Below are positions 39,309 through 48,587 of a DNA stretch of 49,636 nucleotides, piece after piece. Source of the DNA: Arcicella sp. (GTDB lineage Bacteria > Bacteroidota > Bacteroidia > Cytophagales > Spirosomataceae); assembly GCA_025354645.1 (NCBI GenBank), contig JANXML010000110.1:1-49636 (forward strand), in the 5' to 3' direction. Under the pieces are notes generated by a model that worked only from the letters and a program-made list of their open reading frames with translations, searched no databases and was not told where the DNA came from. The translations under genes were made by a program, and so were the position numbers. Numbering within the stretch: the stretch's first letter is position 1; every line of letters starts with the position of its first letter.

Positions 39309-41019
39309 TTTTAAATTAATTAAAAATAACAATTTGAACTCACTAATCGACACATCCGTAATTTTCATTTTCTCTGCCTTTGTGTTAGGAATTGGGTTAC
39401 TTTTTGCTCGAACGGGTCGAAATTTAAAATCGTTTTTTGCGGGTGGTGAAGCCGTGCCGTGGACGATTGGCGGATTGTCGTTATTCATGTCTTTTTTCTC
39501 GGCGGGTACATTTGTGGCGTGGGGAAGTATTGCCTATAAACACGGTTGGGTAGCCATCACCATTCAATGGACTATGTGCATCGGGGCGGTGGTTACGGGC
39601 TTATATTTAGCTCCAAAATGGAAAGCAACGGGCAATTTAACCGCCGCAGAGTTCATTAGAGAACGCTTGGGAAACACCGTTCAGAAGCTATACGTCTATA
39701 TTTTTATTTTGGTATCGGTATTTATCAAAGGTTCGGTTTTATATCCAGTTGCCAAATTAGTGAGCATTTCTTTGGGATTTCCATTGATGGAATGTACCAT
39801 CGTTTTAGGGATTTTCATGATTGCATACACGGCTGTTGGCGGACTTTGGGCGGTCATGGTAACGGACATTTTACAGTTCGTAATCCTTACCGCCGCAGTG
39901 TTTATTTTATTGCCACTTTCATTGAATAAAGTAGGTGGTTTTCAAGCATTTACACAAAAAGTGCCCGATGACTTTTTTAATATTCTGAACGGCGATTACA
40001 TGCTTGCCTTTATTCTTTCCTTTGTTTTGTATCATATTTGTTACATCGGTGGCAACTGGACATTTGTGCAACGTTACACAAGCGTAGATTCGCCAAAATC
40101 AGCACGAAAAGTGGCATATTTATTTGCGGGTTTGTATTTAATTAGCCCAATAATTTGGATGTTACCGCCCATGATTTATCATACTATCAATCCTGATTTA
40201 GTGGGTTTAGATACCGAAAATGCCTACCTCAAAGTTTGTCAGTTGGTCTTGCCCCCAGGCTTGTTGGGTTTGATGCTTACGGGTATGTATTTTTCAACTT
40301 CGGCAAGTGCAAACACGACCTTAAATGTGGTTTCTGCGGTGTTTACCAATGATATTTATAAAGGTTTCATAAATCCGCAAGCACCTGATAAACAGTTGAT
40401 TAAGGTCGCTCGCTTATCCTCTTGGGCATTTGGTTTTGGAATGATAATTATTGCTTTGTTGGTTCCAAGAGCGGGTGGAATGGTTGAAGTAGTTCTGAGT
40501 ATTTCTGCCATTTCGGGCGGACCATTGCTTGCTCCACCGATTTGGGCATTATTTTCTAAAAGTTTAGACGGTAAGACCACACTTTGGATAACGTCAATAT
40601 GCCTGACCATTAATTTATTTTTCAAAATTATTGCCCCAATTTCCTTTCATTTCAAACTCAACCGTGCTGAGGAGATGTTGATTGGCATTGGTATTCCACT
40701 TTTGCTTTTAATTTTGAATGAATGGGGGTTGAAAAAATCCGAAAGTGCTGATTATCAATCGTATAAAAAGTACAAAGACGATAAATTAAGTGAAATTGCA
40801 GAACAAAAATCAGTCATTTTTGAAGACAATTCTGAGGCAGAAATCATTAAAGAACAAAATCGTTTTGGGTTAAAAGTGATTGCGTTTTCATTAGTTTTTG
40901 TTGCTTTGATTTTGTTCATTTTGAGTTTTTTAACTACCATCGGAAAAACCTTAACCGCAAGTATCGCTTTTGTAGTTTTATTGGCATCTTGGATACCTTT
41001 TTCACAGACTAAAAAATGA
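39283..41019 (+). CDS. Sodium:solute symporter (SSS family)
   Basis: Multi-TM; 'FFAGGEAVPWTIGGLSLFMSFFSAGTFVAWGSIAYKHGW', 'WTFVQRYTSVDSPKSARKVAY', 'TGMYFSTSASANTTLNVVSAVFTNDIYK'. Start overlaps the SusD 3' end; a later start is possible. Confidence 0.93.
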   Translation: MSRILNGNNFKLIKNNNLNSLIDTSVIFIFSAFVLGIGLLFARTGRNLKSFFAGGEAVPWTIGGLSLFMSFFSAGTFVAWGSIAYKHGWVAITIQWTMCIGAVVTGLYLAPKWKATGNLTAAEFIRERLGNTVQKLYVYIFILVSVFIKGSVLYPVAKLVSISLGFPLMECTIVLGIFMIAYTAVGGLWAVMVTDILQFVILTAAVFILLPLSLNKVGGFQAFTQKVPDDFFNILNGDYMLAFILSFVLYHICYIGGNWTFVQRYTSVDSPKSARKVAYLFAGLYLISPIIWMLPPMIYHTINPDLVGLDTENAYLKVCQLVLPPGLLGLMLTGMYFSTSASANTTLNVVSAVFTNDIYKGFINPQAPDKQLIKVARLSSWAFGFGMIIIALLVPRAGGMVEVVLSISAISGGPLLAPPIWALFSKSLDGKTTLWITSICLTINLFFKIIAPISFHFKLNRAEEMLIGIGIPLLLLILNEWGLKKSESADYQSYKKYKDDKLSEIAEQKSVIFEDNSEAEIIKEQNRFGLKVIAFSLVFVALILFILSFLTTIGKTLTASIAFVVLLASWIPFSQTKK

Positions 41020-43814
41020 AAAAAATATTTCTTATATCTCTAATCATATTTACTTTTCAAGGGGTTTTTGCTCAAACTACATCTCTCAATGGCAATTGGT
41101 CTTTTCATACCGACCCTAATAATAAAGGAGAAAATCAAGGTTGGTATAAACCCGAATTTTCCACCCAAAATTGGGACGAAATGCCCGTGCCTTACAACTG
41201 GGATTTGCGGAACGAATACGCTCATTATGTGGGCAGAGCGTGGTATAAACGCACTTTTAACGTAAATCCAAATCAGAAATCACAAGTTTTCCGATTAATT
41301 TTTGATGGTGTTTACAATGATTCAAAAGTGTGGTTAAATGGAAAACTATTGGGAGAAAATAATTTGGGGTACTTGCCTTTTGAGTTTGAAATATCAAATT
41401 TACTTGATTTTAATGGCAATAATACGCTCGTGGTTGTGGCAGATAATACCTTCAAAAGAGGAGCTATTTGGACATGGGGAGGCATCAGAAGAGAAGTCAA
41501 ATTAGAGATTTCTGAAAAAGTCAGAATTGTTCAACAACGAATCACTTCAAACGTTGATTTAGCGAATAAAACGGCTTCTGTTTCCATTGAAATTTTCTTA
41601 CAAAATTATGATTCAAAAGCCCATGAAGTAGCTGGTAATGTGGCAATTAGTTCAATAAACGGGCAATTAAAATCACTCCCTTTCAATGCAAAAATAGAGG
41701 CAAATTCAGCACAAGAAATTATGGTAAAAACCGCTTTAAATGAATCAGAAACGCATTTATGGCATTTTGAAGACCCATTTTTATACGCCTCCGAAGTAAG
41801 AATTACTAATACAAATGAACATGATATTAGTCGTTTTGGATTACGCAAAATCGAATTGGATAATGCTAAATATGAGCTGAAACTCAATGGCGAATCCGTC
41901 AGATTGATGGGTATGAATCTTGTTCCCGACGACCGCACAACTGGAAATACTATTCCACTTTGGCGATTCAAAGAAGACGTTGATTTATTGAAGACTTTGG
42001 GGTGTAACATGGCTCGAATTACGCACTTGCCATTACCGAAAGAATGTTTAGATTATTTGGACGAAAGAGGCATTTTGGTATTCAATGAAATTCCGCTTTG
42101 GGGTTATGATAAATTTGCCGATCCCGACAAACCTATTGCTTTTGATTGGCTTAAACGTCTGATTATCAAGGACTTTAATCATCCTTCGGTAATTGGTTGG
42201 GGTGTTGGCAATGAGATTGGTAAGTACCCAACCGTAATGAAATACGTGGAAAAAGCCACGCAATATGTTCGAGGTTTGGATAGCACCAGACTGGCAGTTG
42301 TCGTGAGTCATACTGCCGATAATGAGAAAGATATTATTGATTTTTCAGATTTGGGATTAATCAATAAATACAATAAAAATATTGGTCAAGTAACTGACTT
42401 ACAGCATAATAGACACCCAAATAAAATTTTATTTTACACAGAATTTGGCTTGGGACAAATCGGTGAAGATTTAGATACTGACTATAACGCAAAAGCCTCT
42501 CTGGACTCCATGCGATTTAAACCCTATTTAATTGGGGCATCTTACTGGACTTTCAACGATTACCGAAGCAATTTTAACGGAACAAAAGAATTCTCCGAAA
42601 ACCGTGCTTGGGGTGTGGTTGATGCGGCAAGGCAAAAGAAAAAGGCGTTTTATTCTTTCCGAAAAGAACAAGCACCCGTGAAGTCTTTTCGGGTAAATTC
42701 TATGGATAGAATTACTATTATTCCAAGAAAAAAGTTGGATTTACCCGCCTTTATTTTACGAGAATATAAAGTAGTTTATCTGTTTAAAGATGCTGATAAT
42801 AAAGTACTTACGGGTGGATTTATCAGGATTCCGACCATAAAACTTGATGATTTTAATTTTGTAAAAAACCTTGATTGGATAAAACCTGAAAATGCTCATT
42901 CCGTGAGTGTAGATTTACTTTCCCCCTTAAATTATTCAACCGCCGACACAACTATTTTCTTCCAAAAACCCGTTCCGACTCAAATTTTATCTACGCACGG
43001 CGTTCGACAAAATGCCAACGGAATGCCCCCAAAAACGGGAGTAATTCGGGTTGTGTTTGATAAAAATCCAACGGCAGTTTTGCATAAAATAAAGTTTGGT
43101 AAAAATGGATTAACTCAAGAGACAAAACCAACGCTTAATCTTTCAGAAAATGTGAAAGATTTGGAATTTGGAGAAACCTATCAAGTGGCAGTTGTTGCGA
43201 TAAATGCAGTGGGCGAAACGCTATCCGAAATCAAAAATATCAAGGTCGGTACGGAAGCAATGCCTCCAACAATTCGCTATACAGAAGCGGCTGACAAAGG
43301 TTTTTTTGTGGGCTATTCAGTCCTGCCACTCGACCGATATTTTAGGGTTCAGTACACCATAAAAAAAGGCAACTATTCAAATGCAATGGTTGCTCAAACC
43401 GATGCAAAAGGGACACTTTTTGTCGGTGATTTAGAGAACGGGAAACCTTATTATTTCAGATTACAAACCATCACCGATGAATTCACTTATTCAGAATGGT
43501 CGGAAGAGAAAACGATTATCCCTGACGGTGGATTACTCCCACAAGTTCCTGATTTAAAGTATGTTATCCAAAATAATGAAGAAGCAATAGTATGTTTTGA
43601 ACCTGTAAAGAAAGCCATTGGCTACGTTTTAGAATACCGCTCTAAGAGCATTTCTAAGAAAAATACTGTTGTTTCTGAATGGCAAAAAATGGATATTTCA
43701 TCGGCTCAAACCTCTTTTTTTCAATTCAAAAAACCTAATCCAAAATTACAATACGAGTTCAGATTAGCCACAAAAAACACGGTAGGTATTTCAACATTTT
43801 CGGAAATAAAATAA
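41016..43814 (+). CDS. GH2-family beta-glycosidase with C-terminal Fn3-like region
   Basis: 'WYKRTFNVNP', 'NGKLLGENNLGYLPFEFEI', 'GIRREVKLEI', acid/base 'IGWGVGNEIGKY', nucleophile 'ILFYTEFGLGQ'; ATGA overlap with the symporter gene. Confidence 0.92.
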   Translation: MKKIFLISLIIFTFQGVFAQTTSLNGNWSFHTDPNNKGENQGWYKPEFSTQNWDEMPVPYNWDLRNEYAHYVGRAWYKRTFNVNPNQKSQVFRLIFDGVYNDSKVWLNGKLLGENNLGYLPFEFEISNLLDFNGNNTLVVVADNTFKRGAIWTWGGIRREVKLEISEKVRIVQQRITSNVDLANKTASVSIEIFLQNYDSKAHEVAGNVAISSINGQLKSLPFNAKIEANSAQEIMVKTALNESETHLWHFEDPFLYASEVRITNTNEHDISRFGLRKIELDNAKYELKLNGESVRLMGMNLVPDDRTTGNTIPLWRFKEDVDLLKTLGCNMARITHLPLPKECLDYLDERGILVFNEIPLWGYDKFADPDKPIAFDWLKRLIIKDFNHPSVIGWGVGNEIGKYPTVMKYVEKATQYVRGLDSTRLAVVVSHTADNEKDIIDFSDLGLINKYNKNIGQVTDLQHNRHPNKILFYTEFGLGQIGEDLDTDYNAKASLDSMRFKPYLIGASYWTFNDYRSNFNGTKEFSENRAWGVVDAARQKKKAFYSFRKEQAPVKSFRVNSMDRITIIPRKKLDLPAFILREYKVVYLFKDADNKVLTGGFIRIPTIKLDDFNFVKNLDWIKPENAHSVSVDLLSPLNYSTADTTIFFQKPVPTQILSTHGVRQNANGMPPKTGVIRVVFDKNPTAVLHKIKFGKNGLTQETKPTLNLSENVKDLEFGETYQVAVVAINAVGETLSEIKNIKVGTEAMPPTIRYTEAADKGFFVGYSVLPLDRYFRVQYTIKKGNYSNAMVAQTDAKGTLFVGDLENGKPYYFRLQTITDEFTYSEWSEEKTIIPDGGLLPQVPDLKYVIQNNEEAIVCFEPVKKAIGYVLEYRSKSISKKNTVVSEWQKMDISSAQTSFFQFKKPNPKLQYEFRLATKNTVGISTFSEIK

Positions 43815-43826
43815 CGATTAAAAGGC

Positions 43827-46118
43827 ATGATAAAATCTCCTTCGACCATAAAACGTGAAAATAAAAACACCTCATTATCCGCCGATTTAGTGATTGTAGG
43901 AGGGGGGCTTTCGGGTGTTTGTTGTGCCATCACTGCCGCCCGTGCGGGGGTAAAAGTTATCATCGTAACTGACCGCCCTGTGTTGGGAGGAAACGCATCT
44001 TCGGAAGTTAGACTTTGGGTTTTGGGGGCAACCTCACACATGGGCAACAACAATCGTTGGGCGAGAGAAGGGGGCGTAATTGATGAGCTTTTAGTAGAAA
44101 ATATGTACCGAAATGCGGAAGGTAATCCTTTAATTTTCGATACCATTTTATTAGAAAAAGTAGTTTCTGAACAAAATATTAGCCTTTTGCTGAATACTTC
44201 TATTTATGATTTAGAAAAAAAAGGTGCTGATAAGATTTCAAAAGTGATTGGTTTTTGTTCTCAAAATTCAACGCAATATCAACTTTCAGCCCCACTTTTT
44301 TGCGATGCTTCGGGTGATGGCATCGTAGGGTTTTTGGCGGGTGCGGCTTTCAGAATGGGGGCAGAATCAAAAGAAGAATTTGGGGAAAAATTCGCTCCAA
44401 ACGCTGAATACGGTGAATTGCTGGGACATTCGATGTATTTCTATTCAAAAGATGTTGGCAAACCTGTGAAATATATTGCCCCAAATTTCGCCCTTAATGT
44501 TACTAAAAATGTTCCTAAATTTAAGAGTTTCACCGCCCAAGATTTTGGTTGTCGTTTGTGGTGGATTGAATACGGTGGACGCTTAGACACTGTTCATGAT
44601 ACCGAATTAATCAAATGGGAGCTTTGGAAAGTTGTTTACGGCGTTTGGGATTACATCAAAAACTCAGGAAAATTTCCCGAGGCTGAAAACTTAACCCTTG
44701 AATGGGTAGGAACAATTCCAGGCAAACGAGAAAGTAGAAGATTTGAAGGCGATTTCATGCTTACCCAACAGGATATTGTGGAACAAAAACCTCATGTTGA
44801 TGATGTGGCTTTTGGAGGTTGGTCGATTGATTTGCACCCTGCCGATGGCGTATTTTCAGAATTGGAAAAAAGTAGTTGTAATCAGTGGCACAGCAAAGGA
44901 ATTTATGGCATTCCGTTGCGGTGTTTATACTCCAAAAATGTCAGTAATTTGTTCATTGCGGGTAGAATTATCTCCGCTTCACACGTGGCATTCGGGTCGT
45001 GCAGGGTGATGGCAACGGGGGCTCATGGAGGACAAGCGATTGGTATGGCGACAAAAATTTGTATAGAAAATCAAATTTTACCAAAAGAAATAATTTCGTC
45101 AAATCTCATTCAAAAACTCCAAAATGAACTTCTAAAAACTGGACAGCATATTCCAAACTTAGCGTTTGAAGATGAAAATGATTTGGCTAAGAAAGCAATG
45201 ATTTCAGCGAGTAGTGAACTGATTTTGAGTGAGTTACACCCAAATAATTTGCTTCAAGCAATAACTGAATCGGTGGCTCAAATGTTTCCAATTTCTTCGC
45301 CTAAAAAACAAAAAATTATTATTCACCCGCACGCAGATGAGGAAACCGTTTTAGATATTGAGTTAAGAATTTCCAGCAAAAACGGAAATTACACCCCTGA
45401 TGTAACGATTTCTAAACAATCCATAAAATTACAAAAAGGAAGAAACTGTTTGCCTTTGGAATTTGATTTTGGGATAATTGAAAATTTTGAAATTTGCTAT
45501 GCTTTTTTAATAATTCAGAAAAATGAAAAAGTAAAACTTCAATATTCAGACCAAAGAATTTCGGGAATTTTAAGCGTTTTTAATACCATAAATCCTGCGG
45601 TTTCAAATTATGGCAAACAAGAACCAACGGAGGATATTGGCGTTGATTCTTTTGAATTTTGGACACCCAAACGTCGCCCAGAAGGAAAGAATTTAGCCAT
45701 GAAATTTGAGCCAGCCATTGAAGTTTTTCAAGCAAAAAAATTAATCAACGGAATTTTTAGACCCACCAATCAGCCAAACGTTTGGGTTGCAGATATAAAT
45801 GACCGAGAACCAAATTTATTATTAGAATGGACTGATTATCAAGAGATTAAAGAAATAATTCTCTATTTTGACACTGATTTTGACCACCCGATGGAAACCG
45901 TTTTGATTCATCATCCAGAAAATGTTATGCCTTTTTGTGTGCAAGAATATTCAATTTTTGATGGAGATGATAATTTGCTTTTTCACACAAAGAATAACCA
46001 TCAAAGTTTGAACTCTATTAAGCTTTCGGATTATGTTGAAACTAAAAGTATCAAGATTGTTTTTAAACAAAAGTTAGATAAAACCCCCGTTAGCTTGTTC
46101 GGTGTTAGGGTTCTTTAA
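43827..46118 (+). CDS. FAD-dependent oxidoreductase (FAD_oxidored-like) with C-terminal beta-sandwich/discoidin-like region
   Basis: 'ADLVIVGGGLSGVCCAITAARAGVKVIIVTDRPVLGGNASSEVRLW'; 'FCDASGDGIVGFLAGAAFRMG'; 'NLFIAGRIISASHVAFGSCRVMATGAHGGQAIGMA'. Confidence 0.88.
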   Translation: MIKSPSTIKRENKNTSLSADLVIVGGGLSGVCCAITAARAGVKVIIVTDRPVLGGNASSEVRLWVLGATSHMGNNNRWAREGGVIDELLVENMYRNAEGNPLIFDTILLEKVVSEQNISLLLNTSIYDLEKKGADKISKVIGFCSQNSTQYQLSAPLFCDASGDGIVGFLAGAAFRMGAESKEEFGEKFAPNAEYGELLGHSMYFYSKDVGKPVKYIAPNFALNVTKNVPKFKSFTAQDFGCRLWWIEYGGRLDTVHDTELIKWELWKVVYGVWDYIKNSGKFPEAENLTLEWVGTIPGKRESRRFEGDFMLTQQDIVEQKPHVDDVAFGGWSIDLHPADGVFSELEKSSCNQWHSKGIYGIPLRCLYSKNVSNLFIAGRIISASHVAFGSCRVMATGAHGGQAIGMATKICIENQILPKEIISSNLIQKLQNELLKTGQHIPNLAFEDENDLAKKAMISASSELILSELHPNNLLQAITESVAQMFPISSPKKQKIIIHPHADEETVLDIELRISSKNGNYTPDVTISKQSIKLQKGRNCLPLEFDFGIIENFEICYAFLIIQKNEKVKLQYSDQRISGILSVFNTINPAVSNYGKQEPTEDIGVDSFEFWTPKRRPEGKNLAMKFEPAIEVFQAKKLINGIFRPTNQPNVWVADINDREPNLLLEWTDYQEIKEIILYFDTDFDHPMETVLIHHPENVMPFCVQEYSIFDGDDNLLFHTKNNHQSLNSIKLSDYVETKSIKIVFKQKLDKTPVSLFGVRVL

Positions 46119-46364
46119 TTTAAGAATTATAGCAAAATAAATCTGGGCGTATTGAAAAATAAGTTGGTGTCCTTATAAAATAATTTTCTCAAATGGAGTG
46201 AAAATAGTCAAAAAAGGCTCAATGGGGATTTTAAGCTATTTTAGAGGCATACATCAACAACCCAAATCTGAATAAAACTTCATTTTGAACAAAAACATAT
46301 TCATTTTAGATACAAACGGACCTATTAAAGTTATGACCTTTGTGCTTCACAAAAAAATAAAAAA

Positions 46365-47402
46365 ATGAAGTATAAAATTTTAGGAAATACTGGTTTGAAA
46401 GTATCAACGCTTTGTTTAGGTACTATGAATTATGGCGGAAAAGGATTTTTTGGTTATATGGGAAATCTCGACCAATATGCAGTAGATGAGCAAATCAGTA
46501 CGGTAACGGAGGCGGGCGTAAATTTCATTGATACTGCAAATATTTATTCTGAGGGGATTTCGGAAGTTATGATTGGTAAGGCAATTAAAAATCTTGCTAT
46601 TAACCGAGACGATTTGGTTTTGGCAACAAAGGTGAGAGGCTCAATGGGTAAAAGTGAAAATGATCGAGGGCTTTCAAAAAAACATATCATCCAACAAGTT
46701 GAAGCCAGTTTGAAAAGACTTGGAACGGATTATATTGACCTTTATCAAATTCACACCATTGACCCATTAACGCCCATAGAAGAAACTATCAGAACATTGG
46801 ATGATTTGGTACGAAGTGGAAAAATTAGGTATTTCGGTGCCAGTAATATTTCAGCTTGGCAATTGATGAAAGGCTTAGCTTATTCGCAATACAATCATTT
46901 AGACAGATTTTCCTCTCTTCAAGCCAATTATTCATTGGACGTTCGGGATACGGAACGTGAAATTGTACCTTTATTAAAAGACCAGAAAGTGGGAATGATG
47001 ATTTGGAGTCCTTTGAGTGGTGGTTTACTGACAGGAAAATATAAAAGAGATGGACAGAAGGAAGAAGGGCGTTTAAATAAATTCCCTTTTCCTCCTTTTC
47101 ACGAAGAAAGGGCTTATGACATTTTAGACGTTCTTACACCAATGTCAGAACAAAAAGGAGTGTCGGTTTCTCAATTAGCTCTTGCTTGGTTATTGCATCA
47201 ATCGGTGGTGAGTAGTGTAATAATTGGTGCAACCAAATTGATTCAGCTTCAAGACAACTTAAAATCCGTTGACATTATACTCACAGAAACGGAAATAAAT
47301 CAGCTGAATGAAGTGAGTAAATTACCCGTAGAATATCCAGCAAATGTAGTAGAAGTAATGACGATGGATAGGAGTGATGGACCAGATTTTTTGAATAAAT
47401 AA
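46365..47402 (+). CDS. Aldo/keto reductase
   Basis: 'GLKVSTLCLGTMNYGG', 'GVNFIDTANIYSEGISEVMIGKAI', 'SLKRLGTDYIDLYQIH', 'IRYFGASNISAWQL'. Confidence 0.96.
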   Translation: MKYKILGNTGLKVSTLCLGTMNYGGKGFFGYMGNLDQYAVDEQISTVTEAGVNFIDTANIYSEGISEVMIGKAIKNLAINRDDLVLATKVRGSMGKSENDRGLSKKHIIQQVEASLKRLGTDYIDLYQIHTIDPLTPIEETIRTLDDLVRSGKIRYFGASNISAWQLMKGLAYSQYNHLDRFSSLQANYSLDVRDTEREIVPLLKDQKVGMMIWSPLSGGLLTGKYKRDGQKEEGRLNKFPFPPFHEERAYDILDVLTPMSEQKGVSVSQLALAWLLHQSVVSSVIIGATKLIQLQDNLKSVDIILTETEINQLNEVSKLPVEYPANVVEVMTMDRSDGPDFLNK

Positions 47403-47406
47403 TAGT

Positions 47407-47446
47407 AAAGCCAACTGAAAAAAGCTTGATTTTTTCAGTTGGCTTT
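47407..47446. terminator. Bidirectional-type terminator hairpin after aldo/keto reductase gene
   Basis: AAAGCCAACTGAAAAAA (47407-47423) / TTTTTTCAGTTGGCTTT (47430-47446), 17-bp perfect stem, 6-nt loop. Confidence 0.8.
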
Positions 47447-47464
47447 AATGAATTTCAAACCAAA

Positions 47465-48370
47465 ATGAATAAAAACCCAATAAAAATAATAAATTCGGTT
47501 TCTGAACTGCATCGACTTTTATCATTGCCTAAACCATCGCACCCGTTAATTACGCTGATTAATCATGATGAAATTGTACCGAATGCGAACGTAAATGAAC
47601 GATTAATTTTAAATTTCTATAATATTTCCATCAAACGCAGCTTTCAGGGACAAATGAAATATGGTAAAAATTATTATGACTTTGATGAAGGAACAATGTC
47701 GTTTGTTTCTCCAAATCAAGTTATTGCTATTGACCAAGATAAAGATAGAAATAAAGACGGTTGGTCATTAATGTTTCACCCCGATTTGATACGAAATTAT
47801 GCCTTAGGTAATTCTATCAAAAATTATGGATTTTTTGCCTATGAAGTAAACGAAGCATTACATCTTTCAGAAAAAGAAGAAAGAAAAATTGAAAATTTAA
47901 TTAGAAATATCGAGCAAGAATATCAATCAAATACCGACGATTATAGTCAAGATGTAATGGTTTCTAATCTCGAATTATTATTAAATTATTGTAACCGATT
48001 TTATAACCGACAATTTGTTACCAGAAAAATGGCTAATCATGATTTACTGACAAAATTTGAAAACATTTTGGCAAAGCATTTCAGCGAAAGTAATGAAAAA
48101 GGGTTATCAACAGTGAATAGTTTAGCACAAGAATTAAATTTATCTCCAGCCTATTTAAGTGATATGTTGAGAACAATCACAGGACAAAATACTCAGCAAC
48201 ACATTCATAATCAACTAATTGAGAAAGCAAAATATTTTTTAACGACTACAAATTTATCAGTTAATGAGATTGCTTATAAATTAGGTTTTGAATATCCGCA
48301 ATCATTTAGCAAACTATTTAAAAATAAAACCAATTTTACTCCAATCGAATATAGACATAGCTATAATTAA
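47465..48370 (+). CDS. AraC-family transcriptional regulator
   Basis: C-terminal HTH 'VNSLAQELNLSPAYLSDMLRTITGQNTQQHIHNQLIEKAKYFLTTTNLSVNEIAYKLGFEYPQSFSKLFKNKTNFTPIEYR'. Start moved to MNKNPIK because the ORF start lies inside the hairpin. Confidence 0.95.
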   Translation: MNKNPIKIINSVSELHRLLSLPKPSHPLITLINHDEIVPNANVNERLILNFYNISIKRSFQGQMKYGKNYYDFDEGTMSFVSPNQVIAIDQDKDRNKDGWSLMFHPDLIRNYALGNSIKNYGFFAYEVNEALHLSEKEERKIENLIRNIEQEYQSNTDDYSQDVMVSNLELLLNYCNRFYNRQFVTRKMANHDLLTKFENILAKHFSESNEKGLSTVNSLAQELNLSPAYLSDMLRTITGQNTQQHIHNQLIEKAKYFLTTTNLSVNEIAYKLGFEYPQSFSKLFKNKTNFTPIEYRHSYN

Positions 48371-48480
48371 AAAATATTATTGTTTAGCCACCATTTAACA
48401 GTTCGGATATTTAAGAAAAATTTCAATTAAATAGGAAGTTATTCCGAACCAATTTTTTTGAGAAAATGAAGAACTTATCA

Positions 48481-48552
48481 TAAAATAGTCATAACATTAA
48501 TTTAACATACACTTAATCAAATCATAACTAACCTCTAACATTCAGGTTAAAC
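48481..48552 (+). promoter_or_regulatory. 11-bp-periodic TAACAT direct-repeat operator (Pho-box-like) upstream of TonB-dependent receptor
   Basis: TAAAAT(48481), TAACAT(48492), TAACAT(48503), TAATCA(48514), TAACTA(48525), TAACAT(48536), TTAAAC(48547), all in exact 11-nt register. Confidence 0.65.
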
Positions 48553-48560
48553 TGCAAACC

Positions 48561-48568
48561 TAATTTTG
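48561..48568 (+). promoter_or_regulatory. Bacteroidota -7 promoter element (TAnnTTTG)
   Basis: TAATTTTG, just downstream of the phased repeats and 20 bp before the ATG at 48588. Confidence 0.6.
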
Positions 48569-48587
48569 TGTCATCAAAAAAACCAAT

